In this document: positions 1 to 7,714 of the stretch, in pieces
Numbering within the stretch: position 1 is the first letter of the stretch
Layout: each line of letters starts with the position of its first letter
Origin: Castellaniella defragrans
Lineage (GTDB): Bacteria > Pseudomonadota > Gammaproteobacteria > Burkholderiales > Burkholderiaceae_B
NCBI RefSeq assembly: GCF_014203015.1
Contig: NZ_JACHIB010000007.1
Coordinates: forward strand, 150,962-214,961
Direction of reading: 5' to 3'
DNA: 64,000 nucleotides
Position numbers and translations under genes: made by a program
The notes under the pieces: model-generated
The model's database searches: none
Seen by the model: only the letters and a program-made list of their open reading frames with translations
Told to the model about the DNA's origin: nothing

Positions 1-1
1 C

Positions 2-550
2 GTGGACCAGGCGGTGGCCTGCTGCTCCCGGCTGCAGGCCGTCCATCCCGGCGTCGGCATGGCCGTGAACGTGTCCGCCCGCAACCTGCTCGACGGCCAT
101 TTCCCCAGCCAGATCAGGGACGCCCTGCTGCGCCACGGGCTGGACCCCGCGCTGCTGGAGCTCGAAGTCACCGAAAGCGCCATCATGGCCGACCCCACCC
201 GGGCGCTGGACACCCTGCACGCCCTGCACGCCCTGGGCGTGCGGCTGTCGATCGACGATTTCGGCACCGGCTATTCCTCGTTCGCCTACCTGAACCGGCT
301 GCCCGTCGACGCGCTGAAGATCGACCAGTCCTTCGTGGCCGGCATGGCCGCCGATGCCGACATGCGCGCCATCGTGCGCTCCATCATCGAGATGAGCCAC
401 ACCCTGGGCCTGATGGTGATCGCCGAGGGCATCGAGACGCAGGAAACGCTGGACCTGCTGTGGAACATGGGCTGCGACGTCGGCCAGGGCTACTTCATCG
501 GCCATCCGGCGCCCGAGTCCAGCGCCGAGGCCTGGCTGCGCGGCCGCTGA
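2..550 (+). CDS. EAL-domain cyclic-di-GMP phosphodiesterase (C-terminal part)
   Basis: The frame is open from the first base, so only the C-terminal 182 residues are visible and the true start lies upstream. This is the main part of an EAL domain, which hydrolyses c-di-GMP to pGpG. The conserved active-site motifs are all present in order: NVSARNL near residue 23, ELEVTES near 53, DDFGTGYSSF near 86, LKIDQSF near 104, AEGIET near 142 and GQGYF near 163. The metal- and substrate-binding residues are therefore intact and activity is likely. Any GGDEF, PAS or membrane part would be outside the window. The 149 bp that follow are GC-rich with no clear terminator. Confidence 0.9.
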   Translation: MDQAVACCSRLQAVHPGVGMAVNVSARNLLDGHFPSQIRDALLRHGLDPALLELEVTESAIMADPTRALDTLHALHALGVRLSIDDFGTGYSSFAYLNRLPVDALKIDQSFVAGMAADADMRAIVRSIIEMSHTLGLMVIAEGIETQETLDLLWNMGCDVGQGYFIGHPAPESSAEAWLRGR

Positions 551-699
551 CCGCGCGGCCGCCGGCGCCGCGCGCGGCGGCCGCGGCGGGGCCCGTCCAT
601 GTCCCGGCGGGACCCGCCCATGTCTTGATGCGGGTCGACTGGCGCTCCCGGGAAACGTGGTATGAATGAAATATCGAAGACGGGCGCGGGAGCGTTTCC

Positions 700-2757
700 A
701 TGTCAGTTTCCATGTCAGACAGAGCGGATGCGGCCGACCGGGATGCCGTGAACCAGAACGTGCAGGGACTGATGCGGTTCCTGCGGGAATATCCGCCCTT
801 CGACCAGATGGAGCCGGGGCACGTGCGCCGGCTGGTCGAGCGGATGCGGCTGCGGTTCTTCGAGGCGGGGCAGGAGATCGCGTCCCCGGACGACGGGCCC
901 GCCGATGCGTGGTACCTGATCCGCCAGGGCGCGGTCGAAGGCCGCCGGCCCGGCCCGGACGGCGCTGCCGGTGCGACTGCGGGTGCCGGTACAGATACAG
1001 GTGCGGGTACGGGTGCCGGTGCCGGTACAGAGACGGGTCCGGATGCCGGGGCCGGCGCGGCGGGGAAGTCCGCCGCGGGCGCCGATCCGGGCGGCGGCTT
1101 CGTCCTGGGGCCGGCCGACGCCTTTCCGGTGGCCGCCCTGCTGGAGCATCGCCCCACCCGCACGCGCTACCGCGCCCTGCAGGACACCTTCTGCCTGCAG
1201 GTGGACCGGCCCGATTTCGTCGAGGCCCTGGAATGGTCCGAGCCCTTCCGCGCCTACGCCCTGCGCGGCGCGGGCAGCCTGCTCGGGCGGCTGCACCAGC
1301 GCACGCGGCAGGAGGCCGCGGCGGTCCAGGGCGAGGGCTATGTCTTCGACCAGGCGCTGGGCTCGCTCATGGCGCGCGACCCGGTGGCCTGTACGCCGGA
1401 TCTGCCGCTGTCCCGGGCGGTGCAGCGGATGCACGAGCGGCGGGTGGGCAGCATCGTCGTCACGGACGAACAGCGCCGTCCCGTGGGCATCTTCACTCTG
1501 CGCGACCTGCGCCGCGAGGTCGCGGCCGGCGCGATCCGGCTGGACGCCCCCATCGGGGAATTCATGACCCGCCATCCGGTCTGCCTGCCGCCCGACGCCA
1601 TGGCCTTCGAGGCCATCCTGCTGATGACGCGCCATCGCATCGGCCACCTGTGCATCGCGCAGGCCGGCGTCCTGGCCGGCGTGGTGTCCGAGCGCGACCT
1701 GTTCGCCCTGCAGCGGATCGGCATCGTGCACCTGGCGCGGGCCATGCGCCAGGCCGAGGACGCCGAGACCCTGGCCGGGCTGCGCACGGACCTGGCCCGG
1801 GCGATCTCGGGCATGCTGGCGCACGGCGTCGATGCGCTGCAGGTGATGCGCCTGATCGCCCAGATGAACGACCACACCACGCATCGCGTGATCGAGCTGG
1901 CGCTGCGCGACGTCGGCGATCCGGGCGTGCCGTTCGCCTGGCTGGCCTTCGGCAGCGAGGGCCGGCGCGAGCAGACGCTGCTGACGGACCAGGACAACGG
2001 CATGCTGTTCCAGGCGGCGAGCGACGCCGAGGCGCAGGAACGGCGCGAAGCGCTGCGGCCGCTGGCCGAGACGATCAACCAGGACCTGGACCGCTGCGGC
2101 CTGCCGCTGTGCCGCGGCAGGGTCATGGCCAGCAATCCGGCCCTGCGCCTGGCGGCGCGCGAATGGGAACGCTGGTTCGCCGACATCATCCGGCAGCCCA
2201 CGCCCGAGCACCTGCTCCAGGCGGTGATCTGCTTCGACCTGCGGCTGCTGTGGGGCGAGGACAACGGCTTCGCGGCGCTGAGCCGGTTCCTGCTGGAGCA
2301 GGTGGCCGATTCTCCCCAGTTCCAGCGGATGCTGGCCGAGACGGCCCTGCGCAACCAGCCGCCGTCGGGCGGCCTGTTCGAGATCGCGGGCGGCGCCTGG
2401 AAGGCGGGCGCCTCGGGCTTCGACCTGAAGACGCAGGCGCTCACGCCCTTCGTGGATGCCGCCCGGGTCTTCGCCCTGGCCGCCGGCATCGCCGAGACTT
2501 CCACGGTGGGGCGCCTGCAGGCGCTGGCCGAGCGCGGCGTGCTGAGCGGGCGCGACGTGGGCGCCTACGTCGAATCCTACCGCTACCTGCAGCTGCTGCG
2601 GCTGCGGCAGCACCAGGCGCGCATCCATGCCGGCGAGGCCCCGTCCAACCACGTCCTGCCGGGTTCGCTCAACGCCCTGGACCGGCGCATCCTGCGCGAG
2701 GCCCTGCGCCAGGCCGCCGACCTGCAGAAGCTGCTGCGCTACAGCTACCGCCTGTGA
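700..2757 (+). CDS. cNMP-binding/CBS/DUF294 nucleotidyltransferase-like signalling protein
   Basis: 685 residues. The N-terminal part (about 25-170) resembles a cyclic-nucleotide-binding domain but is interrupted by a Gly/Ala/Thr-rich stretch near residues 87-122. Two CBS domains follow (about 215-330). Then comes a DUF294 nucleotidyltransferase-like domain with the signature FGSEGRREQTLLTDQDN at about 417-433 and the DUF294 C-terminal domain to the end. Family members are thought to be cytosolic regulators, often near acetate/solute transport genes; the substrate is unknown. The first ATG (700) is preceded by GGGAG; a second in-frame ATG lies at 712. A DnaQ-like gene follows downstream, a pairing I believe is common in proteobacteria. 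Confidence 0.88.
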   Translation: MSVSMSDRADAADRDAVNQNVQGLMRFLREYPPFDQMEPGHVRRLVERMRLRFFEAGQEIASPDDGPADAWYLIRQGAVEGRRPGPDGAAGATAGAGTDTGAGTGAGAGTETGPDAGAGAAGKSAAGADPGGGFVLGPADAFPVAALLEHRPTRTRYRALQDTFCLQVDRPDFVEALEWSEPFRAYALRGAGSLLGRLHQRTRQEAAAVQGEGYVFDQALGSLMARDPVACTPDLPLSRAVQRMHERRVGSIVVTDEQRRPVGIFTLRDLRREVAAGAIRLDAPIGEFMTRHPVCLPPDAMAFEAILLMTRHRIGHLCIAQAGVLAGVVSERDLFALQRIGIVHLARAMRQAEDAETLAGLRTDLARAISGMLAHGVDALQVMRLIAQMNDHTTHRVIELALRDVGDPGVPFAWLAFGSEGRREQTLLTDQDNGMLFQAASDAEAQERREALRPLAETINQDLDRCGLPLCRGRVMASNPALRLAAREWERWFADIIRQPTPEHLLQAVICFDLRLLWGEDNGFAALSRFLLEQVADSPQFQRMLAETALRNQPPSGGLFEIAGGAWKAGASGFDLKTQALTPFVDAARVFALAAGIAETSTVGRLQALAERGVLSGRDVGAYVESYRYLQLLRLRQHQARIHAGEAPSNHVLPGSLNALDRRILREALRQAADLQKLLRYSYRL

Positions 2758-2759
2758 AG

Positions 2760-2885
2760 GAGGACGGCGTGGTGAGCGGGAGCAGCGTGGTGAATGGAGG
2801 CCGCATGGCGAATGAGGACAGCGTGGAGGACGGGGGCCGCATGGCGAACCAGGACGGCGTGGCGAACGGAGACGGCGTGCTCCGG
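2760..2885. repeat. degenerate tandem repeat between two genes
   Basis: The space between the DUF294 gene and the exonuclease gene is filled by imperfect repeats. The clearest unit is 36 bp: the 16-mer GGRGGCCGCATGGCGA starts at 2796 and again at 2832, each followed by a variant of ANSAGGACRGCGTGG. Shorter echoes (GACGGCGTGG, GGCGAAC) flank it. No separate gene is supported here. Confidence 0.7.
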
Positions 2886-2923
2886 CTTCGGGCAGACCGC
2901 GCGGCCGTGCGCCGGAGGCGGCG

Positions 2924-3571
2924 ATGTGGATGAGGCGCGAGGCCTGGCGCGCGCGCGACTTCCGCAGCCAGCCGGCCGTCGTCTTCGACCTGGAGGCCAG
3001 CGGCCTGGATCCCCGGCGGGACCGCATCCTGTCCATCGGCGCGGTCCGCATCGAGGACCTGGCGATCCCGCTGGGCCGCCAGTACGCCCGCGTCGTGCGC
3101 GCGACGGGTCCGCTGGGGCTCGCGGGGCGGCTGTTCCATGGCCTGACGCGCGCCGACCTGGAGCGCGGCGTGGCGCCGCGGGACGCGCTGTCCGGCCTGC
3201 TGGATTTCGCCGGCGACGCGGTGTGGCTGGCCTTCCATGCCGGCTTCGACCGCGCGCTGCTGGCGCGCGCCCTGAAGGCGCACCTGGGACTGCGCTGGGA
3301 CGGCGAGGTGCTGGACCTGGCGGTGCTGGCGCCGATGCTGTTCCCCGACCGGGCCGGTCCGCATGCGGGGCTGGACGAGTGGGCGGCGGCGTTCGGGCTG
3401 GCCGCGCCGGCCCGGCACGCGGCGGTGGCCGATGCCATGCTGACGGCGGAACTCGCCCTGGTGGCGCTGCGCCGCGCGCAGCGGCAGGGCCTGCGCACCT
3501 GGGGCAAGCTGGCCGCGGCGGCGCGGGACTGGCGGGCCGGCCGGATGGGGCCGGGCGGGCCGGTCTTCTGA
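2924..3571 (+). CDS. DnaQ-like 3'-5' exonuclease (DEDDh family)
   Basis: 215 residues. The three exonuclease motifs are visible: FDLEASGLD (Exo I, DxE at about 22-24), HAGFD (Exo II, near 108) and RHAAVADA (Exo III, His-x4-Asp near 165), so the DEDDh metal site is complete. Size and architecture fit the epsilon-like single-domain exonucleases that act in proofreading or RNA/DNA trimming. It lacks a polymerase or helicase part. The start at 2924 is supported by GGAGG at 2911-2915. It lies downstream of the DUF294 gene and may be co-transcribed across the repeat region. The specific substrate cannot be deduced. Confidence 0.87.
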   Translation: MWMRREAWRARDFRSQPAVVFDLEASGLDPRRDRILSIGAVRIEDLAIPLGRQYARVVRATGPLGLAGRLFHGLTRADLERGVAPRDALSGLLDFAGDAVWLAFHAGFDRALLARALKAHLGLRWDGEVLDLAVLAPMLFPDRAGPHAGLDEWAAAFGLAAPARHAAVADAMLTAELALVALRRAQRQGLRTWGKLAAAARDWRAGRMGPGGPVF

Positions 3572-3707
3572 GCCGGCGCGCGTCCGCGCCGCGCCGCATG
3601 ACGCCGTATGATGAAAGATGCGGGCCCGTTCCAGGACGGCACACCTTCGGACGGCCCGCCGTGATCCGCCGTTCCGGCCCATGCCGGCCTTGGCCGGCTG
3701 GCGCCCG

Positions 3708-4376
3708 ATGATCGACCTTCCCGATACGACCCTTCCTTCCGATACGACCCGCCTTTCCGACATGACCGACGATTCCGATACGAACCTGACCGAGACCCTG
3801 ATCCGCAGCGAGCCCCTGTGCGAGGGCAATTTCCTGAAGGCGCGCCGCGACACGGTGCGCATGCCCGATGGCAGCGTCTCGACGCGCGAATACATCGTGC
3901 ATCCCGGGGCGGTGGTGGTGATTCCCCTGCTGGACGAGCGCCACGTCCTGGTCGAGCGCCAGTTCCGCTACCCCGTGGGCCGCATCATGACGGAGTTCCC
4001 GGCCGGCAAGCTCGATCCGGGCGAGGACCCCTGGGTCTGCGCCCGGCGCGAACTGCGCGAGGAAACCGGCTACGCCGCGGAGGAATGGGCGCTTGCCGGG
4101 CGGATGCACCTGGCCATCGCCTATTCCACCGAAGTCATCCACGTGTTCTTCGCCCGCGGCCTGAAGGCCGGCGAGCGGGACCTGGACGCGGACGAGTTCC
4201 TGGACGTCGGCACCTCGTCCGACGAGGCCCTGCTCGACGCCTGCCGCGATGGCGCGGCCACCGACGCCAAGACCCTGACCTGCCTGCTGTGGCTGCAGAA
4301 CGTGCGCAGCGGCCGCTGGACGCTGGACTGGCACCGGACTCCGGATGCCGGCCCGGGAGATCAGGATTCGGCGTAG
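3708..4376 (+). CDS. nudF: Nudix hydrolase, ADP-ribose pyrophosphatase type
   Basis: About 222 residues from this start. The Nudix box G-x5-E-x7-REUxEExGU is complete (GKLDPGE...RRELREETGY, about residues 100-122). The preceding EYIVHPGAVVVIPLLD and RQFRYPVG segments match ADP-ribose pyrophosphatases, which cleave ADP-ribose to AMP and ribose-5-phosphate. The start is uncertain: ATGs at 3618, 3681, 3708 and 3762 share the frame and none has a good ribosome site. Residues 1-25 come from an imperfect repeat (CCGATACGACC three to four times between 3719 and 3782), so the conserved protein may begin at 3762. The 3' end overlaps the convergent carbonic anhydrase gene by 16 bp. Confidence 0.85.
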   Translation: MIDLPDTTLPSDTTRLSDMTDDSDTNLTETLIRSEPLCEGNFLKARRDTVRMPDGSVSTREYIVHPGAVVVIPLLDERHVLVERQFRYPVGRIMTEFPAGKLDPGEDPWVCARRELREETGYAAEEWALAGRMHLAIAYSTEVIHVFFARGLKAGERDLDADEFLDVGTSSDEALLDACRDGAATDAKTLTCLLWLQNVRSGRWTLDWHRTPDAGPGDQDSA

Positions 4377-4999
4377 GGCTCGAAGCGGCCGGTCTCCGGG
4401 TTGCGGATGAACAATACGCCCGTGGCGACGCCGAAATACGCGCCGTGGATGGCGAGCGTGCCGGCCTCGACGCGTTCGCGCACGGCGGGGAAGGTCATCA
4501 GGTTGCGCATGCTGTATTCGACCACGCCCCATTCCATCCGGCGGATCCAGTCGGCGTAGTCGTCCGTGCGGGGGCCGACCGCCTCGGCCACGGGCCTGAT
4601 CTGGGACATCCACTTGCCGATGAAGTCGCGCTTGGACAGGGGCGCGGCCTGGTTGGCGTAGGCGGACACGCCGCCGCAGCTGGCGTGGCCCATGATCACG
4701 ATGTGGCCGACCTCCAGGGCGTTGACGCCGAACTCGACGCAGGCGCTGGTGCCGTGGAAGGCGGTTTCCGGATCCTCGTCGCAGGGCGGGACGATGCCGG
4801 CGATGTTGCGCACCACGAACATCTCGCCCGGGCCCGCGTCGAAGATGGTTTCCGGCGCCACGCGCGAATCGCCGCAGCTGATCACCATGATGTCCGGGTG
4901 CTGGCCCTTTTCGGCCAGTTCGAGGTAGCGCGCGCGTTCGGTGGCGAGCCGGCCGTGCAGGAAGGAGCGGTAGCCGTCGGTCAGTCGTCGAGGGAGCAC
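4361..4999 (-). CDS. can: beta-class carbonic anhydrase
   Basis: 212 residues, cytoplasmic, interconverting CO2 and bicarbonate. Zinc-site motifs are present: CGDSRV (Cys and Asp of the dyad) and, about 60 residues later, GHASCGG (His and second Cys). GTG at 4999 is chosen as start because AAGGA sits 7 nt upstream. It overlaps the end of the LysR gene by 19 bp, implying one transcript. This LysR-carbonic anhydrase unit is divergent from dabBA, so the enzyme probably balances the bicarbonate delivered by the DAB pump. Confidence 0.93.
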   Translation of the reverse strand: MLPRRLTDGYRSFLHGRLATERARYLELAEKGQHPDIMVISCGDSRVAPETIFDAGPGEMFVVRNIAGIVPPCDEDPETAFHGTSACVEFGVNALEVGHIVIMGHASCGGVSAYANQAAPLSKRDFIGKWMSQIRPVAEAVGPRTDDYADWIRRMEWGVVEYSMRNLMTFPAVRERVEAGTLAIHGAYFGVATGVLFIRNPETGRFEPYAES

Positions 5000-5937
5000 G
5001 ATGAGTTCCTTGTGGGTTGAATGGGGTCGGATGCGTCGGTGAAGATGTCTCCGGCCGCCTCGCGCGACAGCAGCCGGCTGAGCGGGCCCGCCAGGTGGCC
5101 GTGGCGCACCGTGATGGCGTAGAAGTGTTCGGTCAGCTGCGAGGACTGGCCGACGTGCACCAGCTCGCCCGAGTGCAGTTCGTCCTGCACGACCACTTCC
5201 GGCAGCACCGTGATCCAGCCGCTGTCGCGCGCGATCAGGCGCAGCATCGTCATGTCGTCGATCTCGGCGCGCAGCCGCGGCTGCACCCCGGCCGAAAAGC
5301 ACAGGGCGTCGAACTGCAGGCGCACGCCGTGGCGCACGCTGGGCATGGCCATCTCGACCCCGTCCAGGTCTTCCGGAACGCGCAGCGCGGTGCCCGACCA
5401 GCGGTCGGCCCGGCCGACCAGCGAGATGACCTGGCTGCCGAGGAAGCGCGAGGACGTGGGGCGGGTGGGGTCGGACGGCACCGGCTCGTTGGCCAGCACC
5501 ACGTCCAGCTGGTGGCGCAGCAGGCGTTCCACCAGCGTCTCCAGCGAACCCGAATCCACCGACAGCACGATCGTCGGGTCGTGCAGCAGGGGGCGCAGCC
5601 AGTTGACCTGGAAGTTGCGCGACATGGTCGAGACGCTGCCCACGCGCACGCGGGTCGCGCCTTCGTCGCGGCCTTCGAGCCAGCCGAGCATCTGCTCGCC
5701 CAGCGCGAAGATGCTTTCGGCGTAGGCGAAGACCTGCTGACCCGTCGCGGTGAGCTCCAGGTGGCGGCCCTGGCGGTCGAACAGGGGCGTGCCCAGGCGG
5801 TTTTCCAGCTGCCGTATCTGGGTGGAGAGGGCCGACTGGGACGTATGGATCTGCTCGGCCGCGTGCGTGAGGGAGCCCTGCTTGGCCACGCGCCAGAAGT
5901 AGAACAGGTGCTTGAAGTTGAGCTGGTTGATGTCCAT
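4981..5937 (-). CDS. LysR-family transcriptional regulator of the dab locus
   Basis: 318 residues. A winged helix-turn-helix lies at about 6-65 (FKHLFYFWRVAKQGSLTHAA, then SQSALSTQIRQLE), closest in style to NhaR-type LysR proteins, followed by a two-lobed effector-binding domain. It is divergent from dabB with 172 bp between them and overlaps the carbonic anhydrase gene. By analogy with other LysR-linked inorganic-carbon genes it probably controls dabBA and its own operon in response to CO2/bicarbonate supply; that role is inferred from context only. Confidence 0.9.
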   Translation of the reverse strand: MDINQLNFKHLFYFWRVAKQGSLTHAAEQIHTSQSALSTQIRQLENRLGTPLFDRQGRHLELTATGQQVFAYAESIFALGEQMLGWLEGRDEGATRVRVGSVSTMSRNFQVNWLRPLLHDPTIVLSVDSGSLETLVERLLRHQLDVVLANEPVPSDPTRPTSSRFLGSQVISLVGRADRWSGTALRVPEDLDGVEMAMPSVRHGVRLQFDALCFSAGVQPRLRAEIDDMTMLRLIARDSGWITVLPEVVVQDELHSGELVHVGQSSQLTEHFYAITVRHGHLAGPLSRLLSREAAGDIFTDASDPIQPTRNSSCSLDD

Positions 5938-6109
5938 CGTTCTGTTTTAGAGAACCGTTCAATATTATAAATGTAATTTACAGAACATACGAAAACTTCA
6001 AGAATACGCAGGTCGTTTTTGCCGCCGGGCCGCCGCGACGCAGAAGCCTCCTCCGGCGGGGGAGGCGGGTGGCCGCGGGCCGGGCGGCGGGGGCCTTTTC
6101 CTGGAGTAC
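5938..6109. promoter_or_regulatory. divergent lysR/dabB control region with LysR-type box
   Basis: This 172-bp spacer turns AT-rich next to the LysR gene. It contains ATTATAAATGTAAT (5964-5977), a dyad ATTA-N6-TAAT of the T-N11-A LysR class, flanked by GAAC-type elements (AGAACCGTTC, CAGAACATACG). This is a plausible binding site for the adjacent LysR protein controlling both directions. The dabB-proximal half is GC-rich. Confidence 0.5.
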
Positions 6110-7714
6110 GTGTTGGATTCGTCATTCTCATCCGAGTTGAATTTCATGCTGGCGCTGGCGCCGGCGTTGCTGATGTCGGCGGCGGCGCTGGAGGCGTGGC
6201 GCAGCCGGGAACCGGTCGAACGCCTGTGGCGCCGGTTCAACGCGCTGACCTTCGCCGCCCTGGCCTTGGCCCTGGCCGGGCTCGTCGCGCAGCTTGCGCT
6301 CGCGCCGGCGGACGGCGCGGCGGACGCCGGCATGGACGGCTGGCTGGCCGCGAACGCGTTCGGCGCCTGGGTCAGCCTGCTGGTGCAGCTGCTGGGCGCG
6401 GCGATCGGCGTCTATTCCTCCAAGCACCTGCGCGGCGAGCCGCGCCAGCCCGTCTACGCGACCGCCCTGGCCGCCGTGCTGGCGGCCGTGCACCTGCTGC
6501 TGCTGGCCAACCACTGGGTCGTCCTGATCGCCGCGTGGGCGGCCATCGGCGGCGCGATGCATCCCCTGCTGTGCTTCTACGGGGACCGGCCCTTCGCGCT
6601 GCTGGCCGCGCACAAGAAGCGCGTGACCGACCGCGCCGCCGACCTGCTGCTGATCGCCGCCGCCGCGCTGGCTTGGTCCGAGACGGGCAGCGGGTCCTTC
6701 CCCGTCCTGTGGGCGCACATCGCGGCCGGCCAGGCCTCCGCGGCCCTGGCCTGGAGCGGCGTCTGCCTGGCGCTGGCGGTCATCGCGCGCACCGCGCTGA
6801 TGCCGGTGCACGGCTGGCTGGTCCAGGTGATGGAAGCGCCGACGCCGGTCTCGGCGCTGCTGCATGCGGGGGTGGTCAACCTGGGCGGGTACGTGCTGGT
6901 GCTGTTCGCACCCCTGCTGGGCGTGTCGCTCGCCGCGCGCTGGCTGCTGGTGGCCTTCGGGCTGGTGTCGGCGATGGTGGCGGGGCTGGTGCTGCTGACG
7001 CGGGTCAGCCAGAAAGTGCATCTGGCCTGGTCCACGATCGCGCAGATGGGCTTCATGCTGCTGGAATGCGGCCTGGGCCTGTACCTCTTCGCGGCGCTGC
7101 ACCTGCTCGGGCATTCGCTCTACAAGGCGCACAATTTCCTGAACGCGTCGAGCACCGTCGGGGAGTGCGGGCGCACGCTCGTCACGGGCGAGGCGCGCAA
7201 TTCGGGCCTCAGCATGGCGCTCGCCGTGCCGGTGGCGCTGGCGGTCGTGTTCGCCGTGCGGGCGGCCCTGGGCGGGGGCGCCTGGCCGTGGTGGTGGAGC
7301 GCGGTGCTGGCGCTCGCCTGGGCGCCGATCCTGTGGGTGCCGGCCGCGCCGCAGGGACGCGCCGCCGTGCCCGTGCGCCTGGCGGCGGCGCTGGCCATGA
7401 CGGTCTTGCTGACGCTCGCGGCCGGCCTCGTCGATCATGCGCCCCTCGGGGTGGCCAACGATCCGCTGGCGCCCGCCGGCCTCGTCGCCCTGGCCGGCAT
7501 GGCGGCGATGTACCTCGGCATGGCGGCGTTCCAGCTGCGGCCGCGGGCGGTCACGGCCATCCGTCGCTGGGTGTATGCCGGTTTCTACATGGACGAGGGC
7601 TATACCCATTGGGTGCTGCGGCTGTGGCCGGCGCGCTGGGCCGGCGCCGGCCGGGCGGCCGCGCCGGCGGCCTGGGGCCTGCGCGGCTCGGCCTGGGGGA
7701 GGTCCGGATCGTGA
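6110..7714 (+). CDS. dabB: DAB inorganic-carbon transporter, membrane subunit DabB (NuoL-like)
   Basis: 534 residues with many hydrophobic helices. It belongs to the complex I NuoL/Mrp antiporter superfamily: HGWLVQVMEAPTPVSALLHAG is the canonical proton-channel motif, and charged residues are conserved in GHSLYKAHNF. Together with DabA it forms the energy-coupled bicarbonate-accumulating system known from Halothiobacillus, Vibrio and Bacillus. No other complex I genes are near, so it is not respiratory NuoL. The start could be GTG 6110 or TTG 6113; GGAG at 6103-6106 fits the latter slightly better, and an ATG lies at 6146. It overlaps dabA by 4 bp. Confidence 0.92.
   Translation: MLDSSFSSELNFMLALAPALLMSAAALEAWRSREPVERLWRRFNALTFAALALALAGLVAQLALAPADGAADAGMDGWLAANAFGAWVSLLVQLLGAAIGVYSSKHLRGEPRQPVYATALAAVLAAVHLLLLANHWVVLIAAWAAIGGAMHPLLCFYGDRPFALLAAHKKRVTDRAADLLLIAAAALAWSETGSGSFPVLWAHIAAGQASAALAWSGVCLALAVIARTALMPVHGWLVQVMEAPTPVSALLHAGVVNLGGYVLVLFAPLLGVSLAARWLLVAFGLVSAMVAGLVLLTRVSQKVHLAWSTIAQMGFMLLECGLGLYLFAALHLLGHSLYKAHNFLNASSTVGECGRTLVTGEARNSGLSMALAVPVALAVVFAVRAALGGGAWPWWWSAVLALAWAPILWVPAAPQGRAAVPVRLAAALAMTVLLTLAAGLVDHAPLGVANDPLAPAGLVALAGMAAMYLGMAAFQLRPRAVTAIRRWVYAGFYMDEGYTHWVLRLWPARWAGAGRAAAPAAWGLRGSAWGRSGS

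Noticed and set aside
625..670. Possible sigma-70 promoter before the DUF294 gene (TTGATG and TATGAA)
   Set aside because: Spacing of about 30 nt is far from the 16-18 nt required.
2794..3711. 305-residue plus-strand ORF starting in the repeat region
   Set aside because: It runs in the wrong frame through the exonuclease gene, whose three DEDDh motifs are in frame 2924.
6019..7710. Upstream extension of the dabA frame through dabB
   Set aside because: The dabB frame has membrane and NuoL-type motifs. The dabA frame here is Arg/Ala/Gly noise, and GTG 7711 has a good ribosome site.
6110..7714. NADH dehydrogenase subunit NuoL for the dabB gene
   Set aside because: No complex I genes nearby and direct coupling to a DUF2309 gene identify it as DabB.
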